From: Anaerolineales bacterium
GTDB lineage: Bacteria > Chloroflexota > Anaerolineae > Anaerolineales > Villigracilaceae
Direction: 5' to 3'
Assembly (NCBI GenBank): GCA_023382595.1
Contig: JAHDWB010000001.1
Coordinates: 1,612,001-1,676,000, forward strand
Length of the DNA stretch: 64,000 nucleotides
Part shown: one piece after another, positions 34,165-43,122 of the stretch
Numbering within the stretch: the stretch's first letter is position 1
Layout of the letters: each line of letters begins with the position of its first letter
The notes under the pieces: model-generated
Told to the model about the DNA's origin: nothing
What the model saw: only the letters and a program-made list of their open reading frames with translations
Databases searched by the model: none
Position numbers and translations under genes: made by a program

Positions 34165-34662
34165 ATGGCTATTTTGGACGAACATATGCTGGAATTTTTC
34201 AGCCGCAGTCCCGAGCAAACGCGCCGCATCGGCATGCGCCTCGGTGGGATGCTGCAGACTGGCGATGTCATTTGTTTGCAGGGCGATCTCGGAGCCGGCA
34301 AGACCACCTTTACACAAGGGCTTGCCCAGGGTTGGGGATCGCTCGATTCGGTTTCCAGCCCGACTTTTATTCTGGTCAACATGTATCGCCGCGCCGATGG
34401 GGAACAGATCTTCCATCTCGACGCCTATCGCCTCGAATCCGTGCCGGAAGCGGAGGAACTCGACCTCGACTCGATGCTCACCGAGGGCGCGCTCATCATC
34501 GAGTGGCCCGAGCGGCTTGGCAATCTCATTCCATCCGAACATTTGTGGATCGATCTCGAGCACATTTCCGAGGAACATCGTCAAATGAAATTTCACGCGC
34601 GCGGCGAACGCTACGACAAATTGCTGGACGGAGTCCGTCAAGCCGTGGTGGGAGGAACATGA
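34165..34662 (+). CDS. tsaE: tRNA threonylcarbamoyladenosine biosynthesis ATPase TsaE
   Basis: This 165-residue P-loop ATPase works with TsaB and TsaD in t6A formation on tRNAs. Walker A is GDLGAGKTTFTQG (about 40-52), followed by SPTFILVNMY and the Walker-B-like HLDAYRLES. Length is normal. It overlaps tsaB by ATGA; tsaD is not in the window. Confidence 0.95.
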   Translation: MAILDEHMLEFFSRSPEQTRRIGMRLGGMLQTGDVICLQGDLGAGKTTFTQGLAQGWGSLDSVSSPTFILVNMYRRADGEQIFHLDAYRLESVPEAEELDLDSMLTEGALIIEWPERLGNLIPSEHLWIDLEHISEEHRQMKFHARGERYDKLLDGVRQAVVGGT

Positions 34663-35327
34663 TGCTTATCGCGGTTGATACTTCCACTGCGCAGGTTGGA
34701 TTGGCGGTCTATGACGGGGATCAGGTGCTGGGCGAGATGACGTGGACAACACGTCGGCATCACACCACCGAACTTGCCTCGGCTCTTTCCGGACTGTTGA
34801 ATCGCTGCGGCGTGACGATGGACATGGTCCACGCTGCGGCTGTGGCGATTGGTCCGGGGTCGTTCACGAGCTTGAGGGTCGGTCTGTCGCTGGTGAAGGG
34901 GATTGCACTGGCGCGTAATCTTCCGCTGATCGGCATCCCGACGCTGGATGTGATTGCGGCGGCGCAACCCGTAACAGAGCACCCGCTGATCGCGGTCCTG
35001 CAGGCGGGGCGGAAGCGGATCGCCATCGGCGGGTATCAAAGCGATGGGATGAGCTGGCAGGCGGAGGGCGGAGTCCGAAGCGGGACGGTGGATGAGTTGT
35101 TGGATGAGATCGAGAGCCCGACCATTGTCGCGGGAGAACTGCATCCCGAAGATCGAAAAAAAATGTCGAAGAAGAAAAAAATACTGCTGGCATCGCCTGC
35201 CTATTGCGTGCGGCGTCCATCCATTTTGGCGGAACTGGCGTGGGCGCGCTGGCAGGCGGATGATGTGGACGATGCAGCGGCGCTTGCGCCGATCTATTTG
35301 CACGTGGCAGGGACGCCGATTGAATGA
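34659..35327 (+). CDS. tsaB: tRNA threonylcarbamoyladenosine biosynthesis protein TsaB
   Basis: This 222-residue member of the ASKHA fold is the non-catalytic partner of TsaD. LIAVDTSTAQVGLAVYD opens the protein, RRHHTTELASAL follows, and AVAIGPGSFTSLRVGLSLVKGIA is the family hallmark. GGAGGAA lies immediately before the ATG at 34659, which overlaps the tsaE stop. Confidence 0.94.
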   Translation: MMLIAVDTSTAQVGLAVYDGDQVLGEMTWTTRRHHTTELASALSGLLNRCGVTMDMVHAAAVAIGPGSFTSLRVGLSLVKGIALARNLPLIGIPTLDVIAAAQPVTEHPLIAVLQAGRKRIAIGGYQSDGMSWQAEGGVRSGTVDELLDEIESPTIVAGELHPEDRKKMSKKKKILLASPAYCVRRPSILAELAWARWQADDVDDAAALAPIYLHVAGTPIE

Positions 35328-35788
35328 GTCTTGTGATCCGCAAAATGGCGATGGAGGACCTGGAGCAGGTCATTGCCATTGATCAGGTTTCGTTCAGTTT
35401 GCCGTGGCCCTCGCGCACCTTTCAATATGAGTTGACGGATAATCCGGCTTCGCGCTGTTGGGTGGCGGAGTTGGATGGGCGCGTGGCGGCGATGCTGGTG
35501 GGCTGGCTGATCGTGGATGAATTGCATATTGCGACGATCGCCACGCATCCTGATCTTCGCGGACAGGGGATCGGCAAAGCCATATTGCTCCATGCTCTGC
35601 GGTCCGCGAGGGATGAAGGTGTGCTCAAGTCGTTCTTGGAAGTGCGCGCCAGCAATGTGACGGCGCAGAAGATGTACAAAAGTTTTGGGTATGTGGAAGA
35701 CGGAAGACGCAAGGAATATTACAAGGATAATGCGGAAGATGCGATCTTAATGTCGCTGAATGATTTGAATCACCTGCCCGGAGAATAG
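35324..35788 (+). CDS. rimI: Ribosomal protein S18 alanine N-acetyltransferase RimI
   Basis: This 154-residue GNAT enzyme has the acetyl-CoA motif ATHPDLRGQGIGKAILLHAL and the RimI-typical EVRASNVTAQKMYKSFGY. It acetylates the N-terminal Ala of S18. It sits in the common tsaE-tsaB-rimI order, overlapping tsaB by ATGA. Assignment rests on motif and context. Confidence 0.92.
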   Translation: MSLVIRKMAMEDLEQVIAIDQVSFSLPWPSRTFQYELTDNPASRCWVAELDGRVAAMLVGWLIVDELHIATIATHPDLRGQGIGKAILLHALRSARDEGVLKSFLEVRASNVTAQKMYKSFGYVEDGRRKEYYKDNAEDAILMSLNDLNHLPGE

Positions 35789-36427
35789 ATGTCCGCTGAA
35801 GAGACGCTTGCCAATATTGCCAGTGAAATTTCCGTTTGCACAAAGTGCGCCCTGCATGAGACGCGCAAAAAAGCGGTACCTGGCGAAGGTCCCGCGGATG
35901 CGGAGATCATGTTCATTGGTGAGGGACCGGGATTCCATGAGGGCGAGCAGGGACGTCCGTTCGTGGGGGCATCGGGCAAGTTTCTGGATCAGTTGTTGGA
36001 GCAGGCAGGCTTAACCCGCGCGGATGTGTTCATTGCGAACGTGGTCAAGTGCCGACCGCCTGGCAACCGCGATCCGCAGGCGGAGGAATTAGATGCTTGC
36101 AATGCATATCTGGAAGCGCAGATCGAAGCGATTGACCCGAGCATCATTGTCACGCTGGGGCGCATCTCGATGGGCAAGTTCATCCCCGGCGTGAAGATCA
36201 GCGCCGTGCACGGGCGGATGCACAAGGCCGGGGAGCGGTTCGTCATCCCGATGTTCCATCCGGCGGCGGCTCTGCATCAGCCTGCATTGAAACCGTCCAT
36301 TCTGGCGGATTTTGCGAATTTGCCGGATCAATTGAATGAGGCGCGTAAGGCTCTTAGCAGGAAGGTAATCGAAAAGAAGGCGGTTTCTCAGAAACCTGAG
36401 AAGCCGAAGCAATTGAGTTTGTTCTAA
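35789..36427 (+). CDS. Family 4 (4Fe-4S) uracil-DNA glycosylase
   Basis: This 212-residue base-excision enzyme removes uracil from DNA. It has four cluster cysteines at C17, C20, C88 and C104, the catalytic-loop GEGPGFHEGEQGRPFVGASG and the later MFHPAAALHQP. The start codon directly abuts the rimI stop, so it is the fourth gene of the t6A operon. A lysine-rich tail ends the protein. Confidence 0.93.
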   Translation: MSAEETLANIASEISVCTKCALHETRKKAVPGEGPADAEIMFIGEGPGFHEGEQGRPFVGASGKFLDQLLEQAGLTRADVFIANVVKCRPPGNRDPQAEELDACNAYLEAQIEAIDPSIIVTLGRISMGKFIPGVKISAVHGRMHKAGERFVIPMFHPAAALHQPALKPSILADFANLPDQLNEARKALSRKVIEKKAVSQKPEKPKQLSLF

Positions 36428-36434
36428 ACATTAT

Positions 36435-36547
36435 GTCATTGCGAGGGCGTTCTTGTTCTTCTCTGGCACCGCCCGCCAGGGCAGGTGTGCCCGAAGCAAT
36501 CCTGAATTTTGAGGAGATTGCTTCGTTGCTGCGCTCCTCGCAATGAC
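36435..36547. repeat. Composite dispersed palindromic repeat (113 bp)
   Basis: Two inverted half-units face each other. The left has GTCATTGCGAG (36435-36445) and CGAAGCAATC (36492-36501) with a 46-base spacer containing a GCCCGCCAGGGC hairpin. The right has AGATTGCTTCG (36515-36525), 11 bases, CTCGCAATGAC (36537-36547). The whole can fold into a long hairpin. A half-unit copy lies inside the gene at 18876-20378. It separates the UDG operon from the glycan locus. Confidence 0.8.
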
Positions 36548-36566
36548 ATCAAAAACGAAGGAAAAC

Positions 36567-37889
36567 ATGTCAACAAAAGATACGCTCATTAAAAAATTAA
36601 GGAACAAGGAAGCCAAGGTTGCAATTTTGGGCTTGGGCTATGTCGGGCTGCCGCTGGCGGTGGTCTTTGGTGAGGCGGGGTTCCATGTCACTGGTGTGGA
36701 CCCGGATCAGCGCAAGATCGAGGCGCTTTCCAAAGGGGAGTCCTATATCCCCGATGTGAAGACCGAGTCGGTGGCGAAGCTGGTCAAGGATGGAAAGTTC
36801 ACCGCCACAACGGATTTCTCCGTGTTGAAGGATATGGATGCCGTCAGCATTTGTGTGCCGACGCCGCTTCGGAAAACGGGCGACCCGGACATGTCGTTCA
36901 TCATCTCTGCCACGGAGGAACTGGCGAAGTATGTGCATAAGGGAATGGTGGTGGTGCTGGAGTCTACGACGTATCCCGGCACGACCCGCGAACTGCTCCT
37001 GCCAAAACTCGGCATCGAACACAATCTGACAGTTGGTGAGGACTGGTTCCTAGCCTTTTCTCCCGAACGAGTGGATCCGGGGCGCGAGGACTGGACGACC
37101 ATCAATACTCCAAAAGTGATGGGCGGCGTCACCGAAGCATGCGGCGATGTGGCGACTGCCTGGTATGAGGGCGCGATCCAGACCGTGCATCACGTCTCTT
37201 CGGCGGAGGCGGCGGAGATGGCGAAACTGCTGGAAAACACATTCCGCATGATCAACATCGGTCTGGTCAATGAAATGGCGATCATGTGCGAACGCCTCGG
37301 TGTGGACGTGTGGGAAGTGATCGATGCCGCGGCGAGCAAGCCGTTCGGCTTCATGAAGTTCACACCGGGACCAGGTCTGGGCGGTCACTGCATCCCAATC
37401 GATCCGTTGTATTTGTCGTGGAAGATGAAATCGTTCAATTACAATGCGCGCTTCATTGACCTGGCTTCAGAGATCAACACCAACATGCCGCGTTATGTGG
37501 TCAGTCGCGTGATGGAAGCGATGAACGACCGCGGCAAGACAGTCCACGGCTCGAAGATCCTTGTTTTGGGGGCGGCGTACAAGCCCGATATTGACGACGT
37601 GCGCGAATCTCCCGCGCTGGATGTGATCGGTCTGCTGCGCAAGAAAGGCGGGATCGTGGAATATCATGATCCGTATATTCCGCACATCCACCACGAATCT
37701 GACGGCTGGGAGATGAATAGCGTGCCCGACCTGATGAAATCTGTGAAGGAAGCGGATGCGGTGGTGATCGTCACCAATCACAAAGATTATGACTATGAAG
37801 CGATCGTCGAAACGGCAAGTTTTGTCTTCGATTCACGCAATGCGACGAGCAGGTTCGGGAAGAAGAATAGCAAGGTTGAGAGGTTATAA
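36567..37889 (+). CDS. Nucleotide-sugar dehydrogenase (UDP-glucose/UDP-HexNAc type)
   Basis: This 440-residue NAD enzyme oxidises C6 of a UDP-sugar to a uronic acid. ILGLGYVGLPLAV (20-32) is the NAD site; TTYPGTTREL, the dimer-helix ENTFRMINIGLVNEM and the catalytic Cys275 in LGGHCIPIDPLYL follow. The pattern is closest to WbpA/TviB-like UDP-GlcNAc dehydrogenases, although UDP-glucose cannot be excluded. The ATG at 36567 has GAAGGA upstream; an in-frame ATG at 36543 lies within the repeat and is rejected. The next gene starts on the base after its stop. Confidence 0.9.
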   Translation: MSTKDTLIKKLRNKEAKVAILGLGYVGLPLAVVFGEAGFHVTGVDPDQRKIEALSKGESYIPDVKTESVAKLVKDGKFTATTDFSVLKDMDAVSICVPTPLRKTGDPDMSFIISATEELAKYVHKGMVVVLESTTYPGTTRELLLPKLGIEHNLTVGEDWFLAFSPERVDPGREDWTTINTPKVMGGVTEACGDVATAWYEGAIQTVHHVSSAEAAEMAKLLENTFRMINIGLVNEMAIMCERLGVDVWEVIDAAASKPFGFMKFTPGPGLGGHCIPIDPLYLSWKMKSFNYNARFIDLASEINTNMPRYVVSRVMEAMNDRGKTVHGSKILVLGAAYKPDIDDVRESPALDVIGLLRKKGGIVEYHDPYIPHIHHESDGWEMNSVPDLMKSVKEADAVVIVTNHKDYDYEAIVETASFVFDSRNATSRFGKKNSKVERL

Positions 37890-38861
37890 ATGGGACATTA
37901 TCTGGTGACAGGCGCGGCGGGATTCATTGGCGCGCGGACCTCGGAGATACTGCTCGGGCAGGGACACACCGTCGTTGGCATCGACAATGTCAACGATGCA
38001 TATGATCCGCGCATGAAGGAATACCGCTTGAAGAAACTTCAGGCGATGTCGGGATTCAAGTTCCACAGACGCGACATTTCGGAGAAATCCGCCATCGAAT
38101 TGTTCAAGGATGAAACCATCGACGGCGTGATCCACCTTGCGGCGCGGGCGGGTGTTCGTTACAGTGTGGAAAACCCCTGGGTTTTCCTGGAATCCAACGT
38201 GATGGGAACGTTGAACATGCTGGAAGTCTGCCGTCAGCATGGATGCAAGAAATTCATCATGGCATCCACCTCCAGCATCTATGGTGAGAATCCGCCCTAC
38301 CCGACGCCTGAAACAGCATCCAGCAGTGAACCGCTCCAGCCGTATGCGGCAAGCAAAAAGGGGGCAGAGGCGCTGGCGCATTCCTATCATCACCTCTATG
38401 ATATTGACGTGAGCGTTGTCCGCTATTTCACGGTCTATGGACCTGCGGGTCGCCCCGACCTTGCCATGTTCCGCTTCGTGCAGTGGATCACCGAAGGTCA
38501 GCCTGTGCGCATCAACGGGGACGGGAAGCAGTCGCGCGGATTTACTTACGTGGACGACATTGCGCGCGGGACGATTGCCGCGCTGAAACCCGTCGGTTAT
38601 GAGATTATCAATCTCGGCGGGCATGAGGTCATCACCATCAATGAACTGGTGGAAATGATCGAAGAATTGACGGGCAAACAAGCGGACGTGCAGTATGGTC
38701 CGCCCAACCTGGCGGACATGTTCACCAACTGGGCGGATGTAAGCAAGGCGCGCGAGATGCTGGGATGGAATCCGCAGGTCAATTTGCGCGAAGGGCTTGG
38801 CAATCTCATCAAATGGTACAACGAAGAACGGACGTGGGCGAAGGAAGTGCTGACGCCATAA
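37890..38861 (+). CDS. NAD-dependent epimerase (UDP-uronate 4-epimerase-like)
   Basis: This 323-residue extended SDR has GAAGFIGARTSE at the N-terminus, ASTSSIYGENPPY (catalytic Ser/Thr) and the Tyr142/Lys146 pair in PYAASKKGAE. VVRYFTVYGPAGRPD is typical of UDP-glucuronate 4-epimerases. Directly following a nucleotide-sugar dehydrogenase, it would convert a UDP-gluco-uronate to the galacto form for the glycan locus. Confidence 0.88.
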   Translation: MGHYLVTGAAGFIGARTSEILLGQGHTVVGIDNVNDAYDPRMKEYRLKKLQAMSGFKFHRRDISEKSAIELFKDETIDGVIHLAARAGVRYSVENPWVFLESNVMGTLNMLEVCRQHGCKKFIMASTSSIYGENPPYPTPETASSSEPLQPYAASKKGAEALAHSYHHLYDIDVSVVRYFTVYGPAGRPDLAMFRFVQWITEGQPVRINGDGKQSRGFTYVDDIARGTIAALKPVGYEIINLGGHEVITINELVEMIEELTGKQADVQYGPPNLADMFTNWADVSKAREMLGWNPQVNLREGLGNLIKWYNEERTWAKEVLTP

Positions 38862-38880
38862 TCCATTGAATTGATTCTTT

Positions 38881-38941
38881 ACCGCAGAGACGCAAAGCGC
38901 GCGGAGTCTTTCTCGGCGTTCTCCGCGTCTCTGCGGTTTTT
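38881..38941. terminator. Long hairpin terminator / dispersed repeat
   Basis: ACCGCAGAGACGC (38881-38893) and GCGTCTCTGCGGT (38925-38937) pair perfectly, with an inner GGAG/CTCC helix and a T-run after the stem. It ends the dehydrogenase-epimerase unit. Sequences of this kind (ACCGCAGAGACGC) recur in many genomes as mobile hairpins, so it may be a captured repeat. Confidence 0.75.
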
Positions 38942-38951
38942 GTTTCTTGTG

Positions 38952-38957
38952 TACAAT
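38952..38957 (+). promoter_or_regulatory. -10 box implying leaderless start of the flippase gene
   Basis: TACAAT ends seven bases before the ATG at 38965, directly downstream of the terminator hairpin. Confidence 0.5.
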
Positions 38958-38964
38958 ATCTCCA

Positions 38965-40296
38965 ATGTCCTTATTATCCAAATTCAAGAACGATCCCCTT
39001 TTTCTGAAAATCCTGCGCTCCAGCGGATCGCTGTTCAGCAATAACACCCTCGCACTGGGCTTGAGCGTCCTGCAAGGGGTGATGGCAACGCGCCTGCTCG
39101 GACCTGCGGGCTTCGGTCTGATCGGCGTGGTGATGGCGTTCGCTTCGACAGTCAACAGCCTGTTCTCGTTCCGCATGAGCGAGTTGGTCGTCCGTTACGG
39201 CGGGGAATATCTCGAACGGGACGAAAAATACAAAGCCGCCGCCGTCATCAAAGCGGCAGGATTGACCGAAGCATTCGTTTCGCTGATCGCGTTTCTTGTC
39301 GTCGTGTTAACCGCGCATCTGGCGGAAGCGCATCTCGCCAAAACGGAACATGTTGCATGGATGTTCACGATCTTCGCGCTCGGTTTGCTGGCGAATTTCA
39401 ACACCGAAACGTCCACGGGCGTGTTGCAGATCACAGACCGTATCAAACTGCAGGGGACGATCAATCTCGCGCAAGCCGTCCTGACCACGCTCATCATCAC
39501 AGGCGCGTTTTTTTTCAACGGCAGTATCACGATTGTTTTAGTTGCATATTTGGTTGGAAAATCCATCATTGGCTTGGGATTGTTCACCGCTGCGCAAATC
39601 CAACTTCACAAAAGACTCGGCAACGGCTGGTGGCGCGCGCCGTTCTCCGTGTTGACTGACACCCGCGAACTCATCCGTTTTGCGTTCAGTTCCAACATCA
39701 GCGCGACCATCATCAAACTCTTCCGCGAAAGCGAATTGATCTGGGTCGGCTTTTTTCTCGACACCACCGCTGTCGGATATTATCGCGTGGCGTACACCAT
39801 CGTCCATTTTCTCGCCATCCCCGCTGACCCGCTCATCGCCACGACCTTCCCTGAGATCAATCGCTTCGCCGTCGAAAAAGCGTGGAACAAACTCAAGAGT
39901 TTCCTCAAGCGAATTACTGCATTTTCATTCGCATATAATCTTGCGCTTGGCGCGGGCTTGATCCTGTTCGGTCAACTCGCCATCCGCATCTACTCGGGCG
40001 CGGACTATCTCGCCGCCTACCCTGCGCTCGTTGCGCTCACCATCGGTCTCGTTTTCAATTACATGCTGTTTTGGAATCGTCCGCTCCTGCTTTCGCTTGG
40101 TTTGCCCGAGTTTCCCATCTACGCCACGCTCGCGGCGGGTATCATCAAACTTGCGCTTTCGTTCTGGCTGGTTCCGCGTTACGGCATCGTCGCGGCGGGC
40201 GCATTGCTTTCGTTCTATTACATTGCTTCCGTCGGCGCGATGGTCTGGCGCGGATTGCACAAGATAAAACAAAATGAGAATCGCACTCATCACTAA
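38965..40296 (+). CDS. Wzx-like oligosaccharide flippase (MOP superfamily)
   Basis: This 443-residue membrane protein has about 12 spans. SLFSNNTLALGLSVLQGVMA and TRLLGPAGFGLIG at the N-terminus are typical of polysaccharide biosynthesis flippases, which move lipid-linked glycan units across the membrane. The start at 38965 is chosen because the -10 box is seven bases upstream and the preceding six codons overlap it. Its 3' end overlaps the following GT4 gene by 23 bases. Confidence 0.88.
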   Translation: MSLLSKFKNDPLFLKILRSSGSLFSNNTLALGLSVLQGVMATRLLGPAGFGLIGVVMAFASTVNSLFSFRMSELVVRYGGEYLERDEKYKAAAVIKAAGLTEAFVSLIAFLVVVLTAHLAEAHLAKTEHVAWMFTIFALGLLANFNTETSTGVLQITDRIKLQGTINLAQAVLTTLIITGAFFFNGSITIVLVAYLVGKSIIGLGLFTAAQIQLHKRLGNGWWRAPFSVLTDTRELIRFAFSSNISATIIKLFRESELIWVGFFLDTTAVGYYRVAYTIVHFLAIPADPLIATTFPEINRFAVEKAWNKLKSFLKRITAFSFAYNLALGAGLILFGQLAIRIYSGADYLAAYPALVALTIGLVFNYMLFWNRPLLLSLGLPEFPIYATLAAGIIKLALSFWLVPRYGIVAAGALLSFYYIASVGAMVWRGLHKIKQNENRTHH

Positions 40297-41419
40297 CTCC
40301 CGCATCCCTTCGCTGACTGCGAATTCCATTCAAGCGATGAAGGTCGCTCAGGCGTTGATTCAATTGGATCACGACGTGAAGATGTTCGCCCCCGCAGAAG
40401 TTGATCCTGTCTCCAAAGAGACTCTGCTCTCACACTATGGTCTGCGCCTCGCACCGGACCTCGAACTGCTCCCATCCATTAAGCGACTCAAACGCTTCGA
40501 CTTTATCATCCATGCCCAGCGTGCCGCGAAGAAATTCCGCGCGGACTTGATCTACACCTGGCTGCCGCAATCCGCGGTGTTGGGACTGCGGTCAGGCTAT
40601 CCCGTCGTGCTCGAAATGCACGCGGATAATTCGGGCAAACTCGGCGCGTGGTGGATGAGGCGATTCTGGAAAGCAAACGGTCGCAAGATGATGACGGTCA
40701 CCACGTCAGCGTTGAGAAAGGCTTTGGAACGCTCGACCAAACTCAAATTTAAGAATGAAGCGGTGCTGGTCGCGCCGAACGGCGTCGAATTGGAGAAGTA
40801 CGAAAATCTGCCAAGTCCACCCGAAGCGCGTCGTCAATTGGATTTGCCGGAAGGTTTGACTATCGGATTCACGGGTCACATCTACCCCGGGCGCGGCGCG
40901 GATTTGTTGTTCGAATTGGCAAAACAAATGCCGAATGTCAATTTCTTGTGGGTGGGTGGCACGCCAGAGTTGGTGGCGTTTTGGAAAAATAAACTAACCG
41001 AAGCGGGGATGACCAACGTGACGATGACGGGCTTTGTTCAGCATGAACGCATCCCGCTGTATCAGGCGGCGGCGGACGTGCTGCTGATGCCGTACTCGCG
41101 TTCGATTGAAGCGTCGAGCGGGCAGGACATCGCCGAAGTCATCAACCCGATGAAGATGTTTGAGTACATGGCGTCGGGACGTGCGATCATCTCTGCGGAT
41201 CTGCCTTCGATACGCGAAGTGCTGAACGATGGGAATGCAGTGCTTTGTGAGCCTGCTGAAATTGAAAAATGGAAAGTGGCAATCGAGTCTTTGCTTGCGG
41301 ATGAACCGCGCAGGCTGGCATTGGGAAAACAAGCACGGACTGATGTTTCACAGTTGACGTGGGTGAAACGCGAAGAATGGATAATGGACTTACTGAGATC
41401 GAACTTCCGAAGTCATTAA
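40274..41419 (+). CDS. GT4-family glycosyltransferase
   Basis: This 381-residue GT-B enzyme has a start ALITNSRIPSLTANSIQAMK, PNGVELEKYENL, GFTGHIYPGRGADLL and the donor-binding MPYSRSIEASSGQDIAEVINP followed by KMFEYMASGRAII. Such enzymes extend lipid-linked glycans in the cytoplasm. It overlaps the flippase gene by 23 bases, so the two are probably cotranslated and used in the same pathway. Confidence 0.88.
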   Translation: MRIALITNSRIPSLTANSIQAMKVAQALIQLDHDVKMFAPAEVDPVSKETLLSHYGLRLAPDLELLPSIKRLKRFDFIIHAQRAAKKFRADLIYTWLPQSAVLGLRSGYPVVLEMHADNSGKLGAWWMRRFWKANGRKMMTVTTSALRKALERSTKLKFKNEAVLVAPNGVELEKYENLPSPPEARRQLDLPEGLTIGFTGHIYPGRGADLLFELAKQMPNVNFLWVGGTPELVAFWKNKLTEAGMTNVTMTGFVQHERIPLYQAAADVLLMPYSRSIEASSGQDIAEVINPMKMFEYMASGRAIISADLPSIREVLNDGNAVLCEPAEIEKWKVAIESLLADEPRRLALGKQARTDVSQLTWVKREEWIMDLLRSNFRSH

Positions 41420-41434
41420 GCCTTCGGAAGTTTT
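41402..41434. terminator. Bidirectional terminator between GT4 and RidA genes
   Basis: AACTTCCGAAG and CTTCGGAAGTT pair, with TTTTTA following. The 5' arm overlaps the GT4 stop region. Confidence 0.8.
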
Positions 41435-41436
41435 TA

Positions 41437-41832
41437 TCAATCTTTTGTTACTGCCGTCAAATTCATCGTGAGCAACACGCCGGGCTTGGGGAGTTCATTC
41501 ACACCGATGACCGTCCGCGCTGGACGATGGCCGCCCATTTTGCTGATATAGGCGTGATTCATCTCCTCGAAGTCGTTCATGTCCTTGAGAAAGATGTTGA
41601 TGTGGACGACATGGCTGAGATCGGAATTGGCGGATTCCAACATCACCTTGAACGAATCAAGAATTTGCGATGCCTGTGAAAAGACGTCCTCTCCTGCGAG
41701 TTGACCTGTGGCGGGGTTGACTCCCGCCGTCCCACCGATGGTAATGAAATCCCCGACTTTGGCAATATGGTTGTACGGTCCGATCGGGGTCGGGGTGTTG
41801 GGTGGGGTGGAAGTTTCGACTTTTGGTGACAC
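41437..41832 (-). CDS. RidA-family (YjgF/UK114) protein
   Basis: This 131-residue trimeric enamine/imine deaminase has the active-site region GGHRPARTVIGVNELPKPGVLL (catalytic Arg) and PYNHIAKVGDFITIGG near the start. A GTG codon serves as start, with GGAG seven bases upstream. Not related to glycan synthesis; it is an island in the locus together with the GNAT gene. Confidence 0.88.
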   Translation of the reverse strand: MSPKVETSTPPNTPTPIGPYNHIAKVGDFITIGGTAGVNPATGQLAGEDVFSQASQILDSFKVMLESANSDLSHVVHINIFLKDMNDFEEMNHAYISKMGGHRPARTVIGVNELPKPGVLLTMNLTAVTKD

Positions 41833-41860
41833 GGCTTCTCCAAAATATGCTGAAATAATT

Positions 41861-42397
41861 TTACGCTTGGTGTGCGGATGTTATCACACGTACCATCACC
41901 AGATCGGTTTGAACTTCATCTCCAAACTCAAAGTCAATCGAACCAACGGTTGTAAATCCCCATTTTTCATAAACGCGGATGGCACGCTCGTTCTTTTCCC
42001 ACACTCCCAGCCAGATCGTCTCATGACCATTTTGTTGCGCGGTTTTCAGGCAGGCTTCCATGAGCGTGGTTCCGTACCCTTTGCCAATGACTTCTTCCGT
42101 GAGATAGATGCGGGCGAGTTCCACTGGTTTGGGTCCTGCCACGCCCTCAGGCGGATCGCCTGCTCTCACCAGTGCATATCCAATGGCAGTATCGCCTTCA
42201 TACGCGAGCAGGAATGTACAGGCGGGATCATTTAACTCGGCTTGAATCCTGCCGAGGGAGAAGGTCGAGGCGGTGTAGTCATCCAGTTCCTTGTCCGTTA
42301 ATTGGGCTTTGTACGCGCTCTTGAAGGTGCGCGCAGACAAGTCTGCCAGTAGGACTGAGTCGCTGATTGAAGCGTTCCGAATAAACAGGTTGTTCAT
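41861..42397 (-). CDS. GNAT-family N-acetyltransferase
   Basis: This 178-residue protein has the acetyl-CoA motif LTEEVIGKGYGTTLMEACL and a following IWLGVWEKNERAIRVYEKWGF, typical of RimJ/PhinothricinAT-like GNATs. The substrate is unknown. GGAG lies about 12 bases before the ATG. It lies 28 bases upstream of ridA on the same strand. Confidence 0.88.
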   Translation of the reverse strand: MNNLFIRNASISDSVLLADLSARTFKSAYKAQLTDKELDDYTASTFSLGRIQAELNDPACTFLLAYEGDTAIGYALVRAGDPPEGVAGPKPVELARIYLTEEVIGKGYGTTLMEACLKTAQQNGHETIWLGVWEKNERAIRVYEKWGFTTVGSIDFEFGDEVQTDLVMVRVITSAHQA

Positions 42398-42497
42398 GTT
42401 AAAAAATCACTCCCGGATGCATGTTGTCCCATTGTATTCCGAATTTACAACAAATTTTTTCACGAATCGCCGCCGACAGCCCGCCTGCTTGTAGTGG

Positions 42498-42503
42498 TAG
42501 AAT
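42498..42503 (+). promoter_or_regulatory. -10 box implying leaderless start at 42511
   Basis: TAGAAT ends seven bases before the ATG at 42511, in a 113-base divergent gap. Confidence 0.5.
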
Positions 42504-42510
42504 TTTCCAA

Positions 42511-43119
42511 ATGGTTAGAAAACTGTTCGAAGAACAAAAAAAGTTGATTTTTTTCTCGGCAGGGATATTCGCCCTTGTCCTGTTGACCCTTTGTGTCTGG
42601 GTGTTTTTCCCCTCGAAGGATGAAACGTCGGATGAACCTGTCGAACCGCCAATGACCTTCGGATATTGCGGCGCGGAACTGACAGAATTATGCATTCTAT
42701 CTTTTGGGCGCGACGCAAACGGGAATTCGATCATTAATCTCTTTGTGCCGGACCGCGATTTTCCCGATTTTTATTTGAACATCAACCGTCTTGCTGACGA
42801 GATCATTTATGTGTGCCAGCGCAACGAAGAAACGCCGACCAGTGTCCTGTGCATGGGAGATGTCATTAACCTGGGCGAACGGGTGGATATTAACATCATG
42901 TCAACAGAAGAATATCATCTGCTGGCGCGGGGAACGTTCACATTGACGGCAATATTACTATCATCCCAAGCGTGGGATCCCCAAATATCTGAAATGGGAG
43001 ACTCCGCTTCGGCTCCCGTGACACAGCCTGCCGCCAGCGGGACACCCACTCCCAACGCGACAGGAACCGCGGTTCGTATCACGCCGACTGCTACCGTCTC
43101 ATACCCCAGTTATCCCTAG
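42511..43119 (+). CDS. Single-span extracytoplasmic protein, function unknown
   Basis: This 202-residue protein has a short basic N-terminus, one membrane span (about 12-32) and an outer domain with cysteine pairs (FGYCGAELTELCIL; YVCQRNEE, VLCMGD), possibly disulfide-bonded. It ends in a Pro/Thr/Ser/Ala-rich tail that could be a linker or glycosylation site. The start at 42511 is supported by the -10 box; upstream in-frame codons do not look coding. It precedes the GT-C-like gene by three bases. Confidence 0.6.
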   Translation: MVRKLFEEQKKLIFFSAGIFALVLLTLCVWVFFPSKDETSDEPVEPPMTFGYCGAELTELCILSFGRDANGNSIINLFVPDRDFPDFYLNINRLADEIIYVCQRNEETPTSVLCMGDVINLGERVDINIMSTEEYHLLARGTFTLTAILLSSQAWDPQISEMGDSASAPVTQPAASGTPTPNATGTAVRITPTATVSYPSYP

Positions 43120-43122
43120 ATC

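Noticed and set aside
37884-39176. A 430-codon open frame on the minus strand opposite the epimerase and part of the flippase
   Set aside because: The plus-strand genes have clear catalytic motifs over the same bases. The antisense translation is rich in His, Arg and Pro and matches no family.
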